Shown piece after piece: positions 51,868 to 60,301 of a stretch of DNA of 64,000 bases. Every line of letters starts with the position of its first letter. Within the stretch, counting starts at the first letter, position 1. The position numbers and the translations under genes are program-made. The stretch comes from Planctomycetota bacterium. Its GTDB lineage: Bacteria > Planctomycetota > UBA1135 > GCA-002686595. Below the pieces are notes generated by a model. The model was not told where the DNA came from. It ran no database searches and saw only the letters and a list, made by a program, of their open reading frames with translations. The stretch lies in assembly GCA_012959525.1 (NCBI GenBank), contig DUDB01000053.1, forward strand, positions 24,535 through 88,534, given 5' to 3'.

Positions 51868-52414
51868 AGAGCCGCCAGACGCCTGCTCAGGATCTGCTGC
51901 ATCCTCTTGGCCTAGGCCGTGGGTTTGCTGCTGCTCGTGGGAGTGGGTGAAGTCCTCGTGCGCTGAACCGCGCCTGGTTTGTTTTTCGGGGCGGCACCGA
52001 ACACAACTTCTTCTGCCAGTTCGATTCCCTCTTGAGCTGGAGCGGCAAGTCAGACTTCCTCGGGGTGCACGAGGGAGACGGGTTCGCCATCGAGGTACGC
52101 CAGAACGCGCCCGGATTTCGAGGCACAACACCACTGCGCGGTCCGGCCCCGATCGCGGAGTCCTGGCCCTCGGGGACTCCTACGTGTGGAGTCACCGAGT
52201 CCAGGACGCACAGGTTTCCACCGAGCCGGATGTACACCAAACCGAGGGTCTGGCCCTGATCAACCTGGGGGTATCGGGCTACGGCACGGACAGGGAGTTG
52301 CTCCTCTTCAATCGCATCGACAACCACTTCAGCCCGCGGGGACACAGGGAGTTCGCACGACTGTTCAGCGACGGAGCCCACGCCGAGCGCTGCCGCAACG
52401 TGCACTCACGGTAG
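51868..52414 (+). pseudogene. Decayed SGNH/GDSL hydrolase-like membrane protein
   Basis: Pieces of one gene lie in three frames. A membrane helix LLRICCILL-stop-AVGLLLLVGVGEVLVR-stop (from 51883) has two in-frame stops. Then comes FDSLLSWSGKSDFLG...RQNAPGFRG in another frame (from 52020), and LALGDSYVW...INLGVSGYGTDRELLLF in a third, joined directly to DNHFSPRGHREFARL before the stop at 52414. Intact planctomycete relatives have anchor, FDxxLGW, NAxGFRG, GDSxTWG, GVxGYGTDQ, a long middle, then DxHxSxxGH. So at least two frameshifts, two stops and an internal deletion are needed. Confidence 0.75.
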
Positions 52415-52561
52415 CTACACGCTTTGGCAGCGTCTCAAGGAAACACACCAAGCGGAATATCGACGCTTCCGAGGTAAACAACGGAGGAGACGGGAAAGTG
52501 CCGCTCCTATCTAACGCAGCCAGATAGACTTAGGGCAGAATTCCACAGGTTGTGGATCAGC

Positions 52562-55528
52562 ATGAGACCCATCCACACACTCGCAGCAACCCTTGCGCTT
52601 GGAGCCCCACTGTCCGCACAGTTTCCAAGCGGCTACGTGGATGAACTGGTGGTCGACACCCCCAACGGCGCCGTCGGTGTCACGCATGACGGCAACGACC
52701 GGATGTACGTCTGGACAGCCTTTGGTGAAGTGCATTTCCTGCTCAATGGAGTTCTCAGCCCCCTGGTCGACATCAAGGAGGAGGTCGGCCGTTGGAACGA
52801 CCTCGGCATGTGTGGGTTCGCCCTGCACCCGGACTTCCTCCAGAACGGATACATGTACCTGTACTACGTGGTGGATCGGCACCACCTGCTCTACTACGGG
52901 ACCCCCCAGTACGACCCGAATGCCAACTGGTACAACAACGCGACGATCGGCCGACTGACTCGCTACACCGCCGACGCCAACACGGGCTTCCAAACTCTCG
53001 TTCCCGGCAGTCGCACGATTCTGATCGGAGACCAGATCGACAATGGTGTCCCGATCGTCTCCACATCCCACGGAACGGGAGGGGTCGGCTTCGGTTCCGA
53101 TGGGACCCTGCTCGTGGCCGCTGGCGACGGAGCCTCCTTCTTCTTCGTGGACACGGGCGTTCCAGGCGCGGGCTCCTTCGTCACCCAGGCCCTGAGCGAT
53201 GGCATCATCCGCAGCGAAGAAGCCGTCGGCGCGTTTCGGTCCCAGATGATCGGGAGCATGAACGGCAAGCTCCTACGAATCGACCCCGAGACCGGCTTGG
53301 GGCTACCCAGCAACCCATTCTACGATCCGTCCGACCCCGGATCCGTGCAGTCGCGGGTCTGGACCCTGGGCTTGCGCAATCCCTTCCGTTTCGACGTTCG
53401 GCCTGGGACGGGATCCACCGACCCCAGCGCTGGCGATCCGGGCTCGATCTACCTGGGCGACGTGGGGTGGAATGACTGGGAAGAGATGGACGTGGTGTCC
53501 GAGGCGGGAATGAACATGGGCTGGCCGCACTTCGAGGGTCTCACCAAGCAGGATGACTACGCGGCGGCCCTGACGGAGAACCGAGACGCTCCCAACCCTC
53601 TCTACGATGGGGTGACCTGTCTCCAGCAGTACTTCTACTTCCAGGACCTGATCAAGCAGGAGCGCGAAGACCACAACCCGAACTTTCGCAATCCCTGCGA
53701 CAACACCGTGGTCATCCCCCCCACCACGCCGACCTTCATGCACCGGCGCCCGAGCCTGGAATGGAACCACAGCAACACCCGGGCCTACGTCCCGATCTTC
53801 CTGAACGGCCTGGCACGCCGCTCCCTCTTGGGCTCTGCAGGCTGCCCCGTGGATGGGGAGTCGTTCATGGGAAACAGCGCCACCGGTGGACTGACCCTGT
53901 CCGGCAAGGGCTTTGGTGCGCCCTACAAGGGCCAGTACTTCATCGGGGACTGGGGAGCCAACTGGGTGCGCTCCCTGGTGTTCGACAACCAGGACGATCT
54001 CCAGCAGGTTCTGGAGTTCGGCATCCTTGTCCGCCCGGTGACCTTCGAGGAAGAACGCAGCGCAGGCGACCTGCTCTACGTTCCCTGGTCGGTGAACCAG
54101 GTTCGGCGGATCCGCTACACGGGTGACAGCAACGCCCCGCCGCAGTCGGTCCCCCTGGCGGACGCCCCTTACGGTTCGAGCCCCCGCACTCTACAGCTGG
54201 ACGGCACGGCCTCTTTTGACCCCGAGGGCGGAGACGTGTCCTTCCTGTGGCAGTTCCCCGACGGAAGCACCTCGACCGAACCCAGCCCCAGGATTGCCGT
54301 AGACAACCCCGGCGGCCTCCCGGCCACCCAGGTGGTGAGCCTCACGGTCACCGACGTGAAGGGCGCTACAGGCAATACCCTCCTGAACGTCCACATCGAC
54401 AACACCCCCCCCGTCGTCGATATCACAAGCGTTCAGAACGGCAGCCAATACTCGACAACCGATCTGACGTACCTGAACCTGGCGGCCTCGGTCAGCGATG
54501 CGGAGCACGGGCCCACGGACCTCTCCTACCGCTGGCAGGTGTACCTCATCCACGACAACCACAAGCACCTGGGCGACGAGTACTTCACGCAGACGGCGCA
54601 GGCCCTGCTGCTCCCCACGTCCTGTTCGGGGATCTCCTATGCCTATGAGGTCCGCCTCATTGTGACGGATGCCGATGGCCTGCAGGCCACGGACTCCATA
54701 TACCTGTTCCCCAACTGCGCGAGCAGCGGCAGCGTTGCCATCACCTCACCGGCGGCAGGCGACGTCTTCGATCCCGGGGCCACCGTCGACATCCAGGCGC
54801 AGACGACCGGGGCGATCAACCGTGTCGACACCTGGGTGAACGGGGATCAGCTGCTGGGAATGGACTACGCCCCCCCGTATCAACTGAACTGGTCGACGGA
54901 CGCACCGGGCTCTTATGTCCTAAACGCCTTGGCCATGGTCGACAACGAGGGATCCGTCTGCTCTCTGGGCATCCCCATCCAGGTGCGCCAGCCCACGCGC
55001 GTAATCACGAGCGTCGCGCGCATCCGGGATGACGGCCAGGAGAACAAGATCAATGGCGAAGTCGTCCGCAACGGAACCACACTGAACCTCGGACTGCACA
55101 AGGCAACCCCTACCTTGGTCGGCCTGCGGATGGCCATGAACGTGCCCGCCGGGGCGACGATCACGGGCGCCTGGATCCAGTTCAGCGCCGAGGACCGCGG
55201 CACGCTCGGGTCGCAGCTCTCGGTGACCGCCGAGGCCTCGGACCAGGCCGCCCCCATCAGAAAGACCGCCCACGGGCTCTCCTCGCGCCCGCGCACCACG
55301 GCCGAGGTCGTCTGGAAGGCCGCGATCTGGCGCTACCCCGGCGCACGGGGGGCACGGCAGACAACGCCTGACCTGTCCCCGCTCCTGCAGGAGGTCGTGG
55401 ACCGGCCCGGCTGGCAGTCCGGCAACCACGCCCTGCTCCTGTTCGAGGGCTTCGGCCAACGCCGAGCTCAAGCATTCCAGAAGGGCGATCGCTACGAGCC
55501 CACCCTCGTGGTGGAGTTTGTTCAGTAA
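52562..55528 (+). CDS. Secreted sorbosone-dehydrogenase-type beta-propeller with PKD and C-terminal CBM-like domains
   Basis: 988 aa from the ATG at 52562 (signal MRPIHTLAATLALGAPLSA). Residues ~20-535 are a glucose/sorbosone dehydrogenase (PQQ-type) propeller: GMCGFALHPDF, GTGGVGFGSDGTLLVAAGDG, GSMNGKLLRIDPETG, VWTLGLRNPFRFDV, LGDVGWNDWEEMDVV and MNMGWPHFEG. Residues ~545-640 form a PKD-like domain (LDGTASFDPEGGDVSFLWQFPDG), followed by one or two Ig-like domains (PPVVDIT; ITSPAAGDVFDPGATVDI). The last ~140 resemble a DNRLRE/CBM96-type domain (LRMAMNVPAGATITGAWIQFSAED). Probably a surface sugar-binding or -oxidising protein. It follows the pseudogene and precedes the VCBS protein by 12 bp. 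Confidence 0.87.
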   Translation: MRPIHTLAATLALGAPLSAQFPSGYVDELVVDTPNGAVGVTHDGNDRMYVWTAFGEVHFLLNGVLSPLVDIKEEVGRWNDLGMCGFALHPDFLQNGYMYLYYVVDRHHLLYYGTPQYDPNANWYNNATIGRLTRYTADANTGFQTLVPGSRTILIGDQIDNGVPIVSTSHGTGGVGFGSDGTLLVAAGDGASFFFVDTGVPGAGSFVTQALSDGIIRSEEAVGAFRSQMIGSMNGKLLRIDPETGLGLPSNPFYDPSDPGSVQSRVWTLGLRNPFRFDVRPGTGSTDPSAGDPGSIYLGDVGWNDWEEMDVVSEAGMNMGWPHFEGLTKQDDYAAALTENRDAPNPLYDGVTCLQQYFYFQDLIKQEREDHNPNFRNPCDNTVVIPPTTPTFMHRRPSLEWNHSNTRAYVPIFLNGLARRSLLGSAGCPVDGESFMGNSATGGLTLSGKGFGAPYKGQYFIGDWGANWVRSLVFDNQDDLQQVLEFGILVRPVTFEEERSAGDLLYVPWSVNQVRRIRYTGDSNAPPQSVPLADAPYGSSPRTLQLDGTASFDPEGGDVSFLWQFPDGSTSTEPSPRIAVDNPGGLPATQVVSLTVTDVKGATGNTLLNVHIDNTPPVVDITSVQNGSQYSTTDLTYLNLAASVSDAEHGPTDLSYRWQVYLIHDNHKHLGDEYFTQTAQALLLPTSCSGISYAYEVRLIVTDADGLQATDSIYLFPNCASSGSVAITSPAAGDVFDPGATVDIQAQTTGAINRVDTWVNGDQLLGMDYAPPYQLNWSTDAPGSYVLNALAMVDNEGSVCSLGIPIQVRQPTRVITSVARIRDDGQENKINGEVVRNGTTLNLGLHKATPTLVGLRMAMNVPAGATITGAWIQFSAEDRGTLGSQLSVTAEASDQAAPIRKTAHGLSSRPRTTAEVVWKAAIWRYPGARGARQTTPDLSPLLQEVVDRPGWQSGNHALLLFEGFGQRRAQAFQKGDRYEPTLVVEFVQ

Positions 55529-55540
55529 TCCCTGACGCTC

Positions 55541-57115
55541 ATGGGTAATTCCAGCCGCTTCACCCACTCCATTCCCGCTGCTCTGATCACCGTCTCCATG
55601 GCCATGGGCCAGGACTTCGGGCCGCCCCAGGTGATCACCTCCAACGCGGATTATGCCACCGGACTCTACGCCGCGGACCTGGATGCTGATGGAGACATGG
55701 ACGCCCTCTCGGCCTCCTGGCTGGACGACAAGATCGCCTGGTACGAGAACCTGGGCGGCGGCCAGTTCGGGCCCGAGCAGATCATCTCGACGCAGGCCGA
55801 CTTCGCCCTCGCGGTCCACGCCGCGGATCTGGATGGAGACGGCGACGCCGACGTTCTCTCCGCGTCCCGCGACGACAACAAGACCGCCTGGTACGAGAAC
55901 CTGGGCGGAGGGGTGTTCGGCCCACAGCAGGTGATCTCCACCGCCAACGAAGGCGCACGCAGCCTGCATGCCACCGACCTGGACGGGGACGGGGATCCTG
56001 ACGTGATCGTGGCCTCGGAGATCGACGACGAGGTGGCCTGGTACGAGAACCTGGGCGGCGGCTCCTTCGGGCCTCAGCAGATCATCACCCTCGAGGCCGA
56101 CGGTCCCCAGACGATCTATGCCGCCGACCTGGACGGTGATGGCGATGCCGACGTGCTCTCGGCCTCGCGCTACGACGACAAGATCTGCTGGTACAAAAAC
56201 GTCGGCGCGGGCAACGGATTGAACGGCGGCAGCTTCGGATCACCCAAGATCATCTCGACCAACGCCAACTTCGCCTGGTCGGTCTACGCCATCGACCTCG
56301 ACGGTGACCTGGACCTGGACGTGCTCTCCGCTTCCCAGAAGGACTACAAGATCGCCTGGTACGAAAACAAGGGGAACGGCAAGTTCGGCCCAGAAGCCGT
56401 CATCACCAAGGACGCAAAAGGTGCCAACTGTGTCTCCGCCGCGGACCTGGATGGCGATGGGGATGCGGACGTGCTCTCCGCGTCGGACATCGACAACGAC
56501 ATCGCATGGTACGAGAACGTCGGTGCGGGCAATGGAGTCGGGGGAGGTGCCTTCACCTCCAAGAAGATCATCTTCGGTAGCGCCTACGCCGCAAAGACCG
56601 TATTCGCCGTCGATCTGGATGGAGATTCCGACCCCGATGTGCTCTCGGCGTCCTCCTCGGATGACAAGATTTCCTGGTACGAGAACCTCATGGGCGGGTC
56701 GTCGCAATGCAACGTCGTCTTCTGTGATACCGACATCAACAACATCGGTGACGTGAGCCTAAGCGGTTGCGACTGCACGGGTGGTGCGATCATGCTCAGC
56801 CTGAGTACGAGCTTCCCGAACCAGTTCACCTACCCGCTCGTGGGTCTGGGCACCACGGCCGTGAGCCCCACCGGCGTCTCGCAGCTCTGCCTGGCCGGGT
56901 CGACCATCGGCCGCTACAGCAAGGACGCTGGAGCGATCAGCGGCTCGGGAACCTTCAGTATCGACCTCCTGAACGCGGCCTCCGCCCCCGGTGGCGGCGT
57001 GCCTACCATCGGTGGCGCCCTGTGCAACGGCAACACCTGGCGCTTCCAGTACTGGCACCGCGCGGGCATGAATCCCTCTCGGTTCTCGAAGGGCATCGCA
57101 GGTCTGATCTACTGA
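55541..57115 (+). CDS. Secreted VCBS/FG-GAP repeat protein with a conserved C-terminal module
   Basis: 524 aa. Signal peptide 1-23 (ALITVSMAMG). About seven repeats of ~50 residues span 25-385, each of the form AADLDGDGDADVLSAS followed by IAWYENLGGG and FGPQQIIS. The DxDxDxD loops are expected to bind calcium, and the repeats to form a beta-propeller. Residues 395-524 (starting CDTDINNIGDVSL) are a Cys- and Gly-rich module almost the same as the end of the protein coded at 60302-61906, ending TWRFQYWHRAGMNPSRFSKG. Likely surface-exposed; binding partner unknown. Confidence 0.87.
   Translation: MGNSSRFTHSIPAALITVSMAMGQDFGPPQVITSNADYATGLYAADLDADGDMDALSASWLDDKIAWYENLGGGQFGPEQIISTQADFALAVHAADLDGDGDADVLSASRDDNKTAWYENLGGGVFGPQQVISTANEGARSLHATDLDGDGDPDVIVASEIDDEVAWYENLGGGSFGPQQIITLEADGPQTIYAADLDGDGDADVLSASRYDDKICWYKNVGAGNGLNGGSFGSPKIISTNANFAWSVYAIDLDGDLDLDVLSASQKDYKIAWYENKGNGKFGPEAVITKDAKGANCVSAADLDGDGDADVLSASDIDNDIAWYENVGAGNGVGGGAFTSKKIIFGSAYAAKTVFAVDLDGDSDPDVLSASSSDDKISWYENLMGGSSQCNVVFCDTDINNIGDVSLSGCDCTGGAIMLSLSTSFPNQFTYPLVGLGTTAVSPTGVSQLCLAGSTIGRYSKDAGAISGSGTFSIDLLNAASAPGGGVPTIGGALCNGNTWRFQYWHRAGMNPSRFSKGIAGLIY
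56723..57115 (+). repeat. Conserved C-terminal module, copy A (partner 61514-61906)
   Basis: 393 bp that align without gaps to 61514-61906 in another gene, from the Cys of CDTD to the stop. By eye about four fifths of the residues match, while the upstream parts belong to different repeat types. Confidence 0.85.
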
Positions 57116-57152
57116 TCGGGCTTCAGGGGCAGCGCTGGCAGGGCTCGGGTTG

Positions 57153-57164
57153 GCTCGATCGAGC
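57153..57164. promoter_or_regulatory. 12-bp palindrome upstream of the esterase gene
   Basis: GCTCGATCGAGC is a perfect palindrome 66 bp before the start at 57230, followed by GAGGAT/ATCCTC (57169-57190), whose right arm contains TATCCT. It may be an operator or promoter region. Confidence 0.3.
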
Positions 57165-57229
57165 GTGGGAGGATGGGACCCACTATCCTCTAGCCTCGTT
57201 CACCGTTGCTCGAACCCGAGGCCCCCTCC

Positions 57230-58945
57230 ATGGGCACAAGAATCATGGCCCCCACTCTCTCTCAGGTCCCTCGCCTACTGCTGCTCGCCACCGTTGGCTC
57301 CCTTGCACTCACCCCACTCCTTGGGGCGAGCCAAGAGCTGAGAGTGGCGAACCTCTTCGGTGACCACATGGTCCTGCAGCGCGAGAAGCCTATTCGCATC
57401 TGGGGCTGGGGAACACCCGGGGAAGAGATCCGCGTGGGTTTCGCCATGGGGGCAACGTCCGAACGCAAGGGGACGGTACAAGCCACCCCGGACGGCAGGT
57501 GGGAAATCACACTCGAGGCCCTGCCCTCAGCGAACTTCGTGGGAAGCGATCTGGTAGTGGAGAGCGGCGGGAGCGTTCGCCGTTTCGTCGACGTCCTCGT
57601 CGGGGATGTCTGGGTCTGTGGCGGACAGAGCAACATGGAGTGGACCCTGCGATCCTCGCGGGACGCGGACCTAGAGGTGGAGTCGGCGGACATGCCAGAG
57701 GTACGCTACCTACGCTTGCCGAAGGTCGCTCACCTGGAGCCCCAGGAGGACTTCCCCGTACGCGCTGGCGAGAATGGCGGCCCGTGGCGGCGCTGCATCC
57801 CCGAAGAGGCCGCCGACTGCACGGGAGTCGGGTACTACTTCGCCCGACGCATGCGACGGCGACTGGACGTGCCTATCGGCCTCATCGACGCCTCCTGGGG
57901 AGGGACCATGGCACAGCACTGGGTCACACAGGACACCCTGCGTGGCTTCCCCGAGATGCAGAGCTACTTCGACGAGTTCGAGGCCCGGCTCAGTGCATGG
58001 CGCGGGGGCGGCGGCGAGGAGGGCGCGGCTCTACGTTACGCCGATGACGTGGCCGCCTGGGAGACCGCGCGCGCCGCGGCCGTAGCGGCCGGGGAACGCG
58101 AGCCCCGGCGACCGGACAAACGCCAATACGAAGACCCCGCGGCCCAGGGGCAGCCGGGTGGAATGCTGAATGGCGTCATCCGGCCCATCGCCCGAGCAAG
58201 GGTGCGGGGCGTGCTCTTCTACCAGGGTGAGAACAACTCCTTCGGTGAAAGCTGGAAGCCCTTCCACCAGACCTTCCCCGCCGTGATTTCCGACTGGCGT
58301 GCACTCTTCGACGAGCCGCAGCTGCCCTTCGGGATCATCCAGATCGCGGGCTGGAGCAACCGACGCTCAATGACCTACGACATGAACCACCACACCAACA
58401 TCGTTCGCGAGCTGCAGCACATCACCTGGCAGCGAACGGCGAACACGGGCCTCATCGTGACCTATGACACGAACTCGAACGGCAGTATCCACCCAGGCCG
58501 CAAGCTGCCCGTGGGCGAGCGGGCGGCGCGCTGGGCCCTGTCCGAGGTCCATGGGATCAAGCGCTACCGCTCTGACGAGCCACTCGAGTGGCGTGGCCCC
58601 CTGTATGAGTCGATGCAGGTTGAGGCCGGCAAAGTCACGATCCGCTTCACCCAGGGTACGGCCAACGGTCTACGCCTCGACCAGGACGAGGAAGCGGGCT
58701 TCTACATCGCGGGAGCGGACAAGGAGTTCCACCATGCCCGCGTGCGCGTCAATGGTGGCGACAGCTCGCTCGTGGTCTGGAGCGATTCGGTCCTCGAACC
58801 CGTGGCCGTCCGCTATGGCTGGTCCAACCTCCCGGCAGGAGGCCTGATGAACTCCCGGGAATTGCCGGCCTTCCCGTTCCGCACGGATACCTGGCCGCTC
58901 ACGCCCCACCAGTCCACGGGCTCCTACGAAGCGCCAGTGGACTGA
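57230..58945 (+). CDS. Sialate O-acetylesterase-like SGNH esterase, exported
   Basis: Removes acetyl groups from sialic acids or other sugars in this family. 571 aa from the ATG at 57230 (a second ATG at 57245 is equally possible), with a signal peptide (LLLLATVGSLALTPLLGAS). N-terminal beta domain (LFGDHMVLQREKPIRIWGWG), then VWVCGGQSNMEW with the nucleophile Ser, VPIGLIDASWGGT, VRGVLFYQGENNSF, and DTNSNGSIHPGRKLPVGERAARWAL with the Asp/His pair. All SASA-family blocks are visible. Convergent with the SGNH gene at 58997. Confidence 0.88.
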   Translation: MGTRIMAPTLSQVPRLLLLATVGSLALTPLLGASQELRVANLFGDHMVLQREKPIRIWGWGTPGEEIRVGFAMGATSERKGTVQATPDGRWEITLEALPSANFVGSDLVVESGGSVRRFVDVLVGDVWVCGGQSNMEWTLRSSRDADLEVESADMPEVRYLRLPKVAHLEPQEDFPVRAGENGGPWRRCIPEEAADCTGVGYYFARRMRRRLDVPIGLIDASWGGTMAQHWVTQDTLRGFPEMQSYFDEFEARLSAWRGGGGEEGAALRYADDVAAWETARAAAVAAGEREPRRPDKRQYEDPAAQGQPGGMLNGVIRPIARARVRGVLFYQGENNSFGESWKPFHQTFPAVISDWRALFDEPQLPFGIIQIAGWSNRRSMTYDMNHHTNIVRELQHITWQRTANTGLIVTYDTNSNGSIHPGRKLPVGERAARWALSEVHGIKRYRSDEPLEWRGPLYESMQVEAGKVTIRFTQGTANGLRLDQDEEAGFYIAGADKEFHHARVRVNGGDSSLVVWSDSVLEPVAVRYGWSNLPAGGLMNSRELPAFPFRTDTWPLTPHQSTGSYEAPVD

Positions 58946-58996
58946 TTCCTCCAAGCCGCACACGGCCGACGTGCCAGGCAACTCGCAGCATCAGGC

Positions 58997-60109
58997 TCAG
59001 CGCGCGCCCAGGATCGGCTTGAGCGCGGCCTCGAGCGCATCCGCATAGCGCGTCATCCCCAGGTCGTTCGGGTGCGATGCGTCCACCGTCGCCTCCCCAT
59101 CCGTTCCGAGGAAGGGCGCGTCCGCGAGATAGTGGATGCCCGTGACCCCTTCCGCCACAAGCGCTTCATGGGCACGGCGCAGAGCACCCTGGTTCTTGTC
59201 GTGAAAGGCGTCCCGCGCAGGAAGAAACACCGAGTTTGGCATGCGGCGGTCCTCCACGAGCAGAATCGGGGTCTCGGGTCGCGTGGCCCGGAGTTGGCGC
59301 ACGAGCGGCCCCGTGCGCGCGCTGACGTCCTCGGGCCCCATGTTGGGCAGGCAGTCGATCACGTAGCAGGCCGCCTCGATCTCCGCGATCAACGCGCCCA
59401 CCTCCGCTTCCATGCGGCCGTTTCCACTGAACCCCAGATTGAGCACGGGCATGTCCAAGCGCCGATGGAGAATGTTCGTGAAGGCCATCCCTGGCCTCGA
59501 TGCGCAGGCCCCCTGGGCGATCGAGGTCCCGTAGTAGACGATCGGCGGCTCGCGGCGGGGCAGCACTCGTTTGAAGCGAGCTCCTTCCGGCACATCGACG
59601 GTAAGCGATTCCACCCCGTTGTAGAGCGGGAGGTAGAGCAGATACTCGCGCTCACCCTCCCTCAGCCCCGAGACGCTCAACTGATACTCCTGCGTGCGCG
59701 GCATTCCACAGGCCACCCACCGCCACTTCGATCCGTGAGCGGCGTACAGATCCACCCCACTGACTCCCGTTGCGGGCATGTGCACCATGTCCAAGTCTGA
59801 CAGAAGCAACTTGACGTTGATATTCAAGGTTGGGGCCGGAGTACGGAAGCGGGCCACCATCCCCGCCGAGTGCTGACCCAGGCGCCAGACCACCGGCCGC
59901 ACCACTCCCTTGGCTCGTAGCGGCAGGCGGGAATAGAAACGCTCCGTCTCCTCCCAACCACGACCTTCCACACCCCATTCCGCCACATCGTGCCGAACGA
60001 ATCCGGAGGTCGGACGCGAATCTGCTGAGTCCTCCTGCATACCAAGCGCTACCGCGCTCGTCGTCACCGCAAGAAAATCCCGTCTGGCCAATCGAAGCTC
60101 GTGTGCCAT
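58997..60109 (-). CDS. Tat-exported SGNH/GDSL hydrolase
   Basis: 370 aa from the ATG at 60109 (MAHELRLARRDFLAVTTSAVAL, a Tat-like signal). An N-terminal jelly-roll-like region (~45-190) is followed by the SGNH domain: block I YYGTSIAQGACASRPGMAF (Ser), block II LNLGFSGNG (Gly), block III DCLPNMGPED (Asn), and the C-terminal DASHPNDLGM with the catalytic Asp/His. Probably a carbohydrate esterase on an exported substrate. Its neighbours are an esterase on one side and a repeat protein on the other. Confidence 0.86.
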   Translation of the reverse strand: MAHELRLARRDFLAVTTSAVALGMQEDSADSRPTSGFVRHDVAEWGVEGRGWEETERFYSRLPLRAKGVVRPVVWRLGQHSAGMVARFRTPAPTLNINVKLLLSDLDMVHMPATGVSGVDLYAAHGSKWRWVACGMPRTQEYQLSVSGLREGEREYLLYLPLYNGVESLTVDVPEGARFKRVLPRREPPIVYYGTSIAQGACASRPGMAFTNILHRRLDMPVLNLGFSGNGRMEAEVGALIAEIEAACYVIDCLPNMGPEDVSARTGPLVRQLRATRPETPILLVEDRRMPNSVFLPARDAFHDKNQGALRRAHEALVAEGVTGIHYLADAPFLGTDGEATVDASHPNDLGMTRYADALEAALKPILGAR

Positions 60110-60301
60110 GGCCCCAGTGTAGCGTGGGACCCGCCCACCCCACCCTCTCGAAATGCCCTCGCACCCTTGGAGAATGAAGGCGGTCAGGGGCAACCGCTGG
60201 CCAGCAGTGCTCGGCCCATCCGAGCCACATGCGCTCAGGCAGACCTCAAGGAACCCTCCGGATTCGGCGCAACCGGGTATCCTTTGTGACTAGTGATCAA
60301 T

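Noticed and set aside
51963..51965. Further recoded TGA in the region after the peptidase-like gene
   Set aside because: The frame also contains a TAG and shifts twice later, so it is a pseudogene rather than a selenoprotein.
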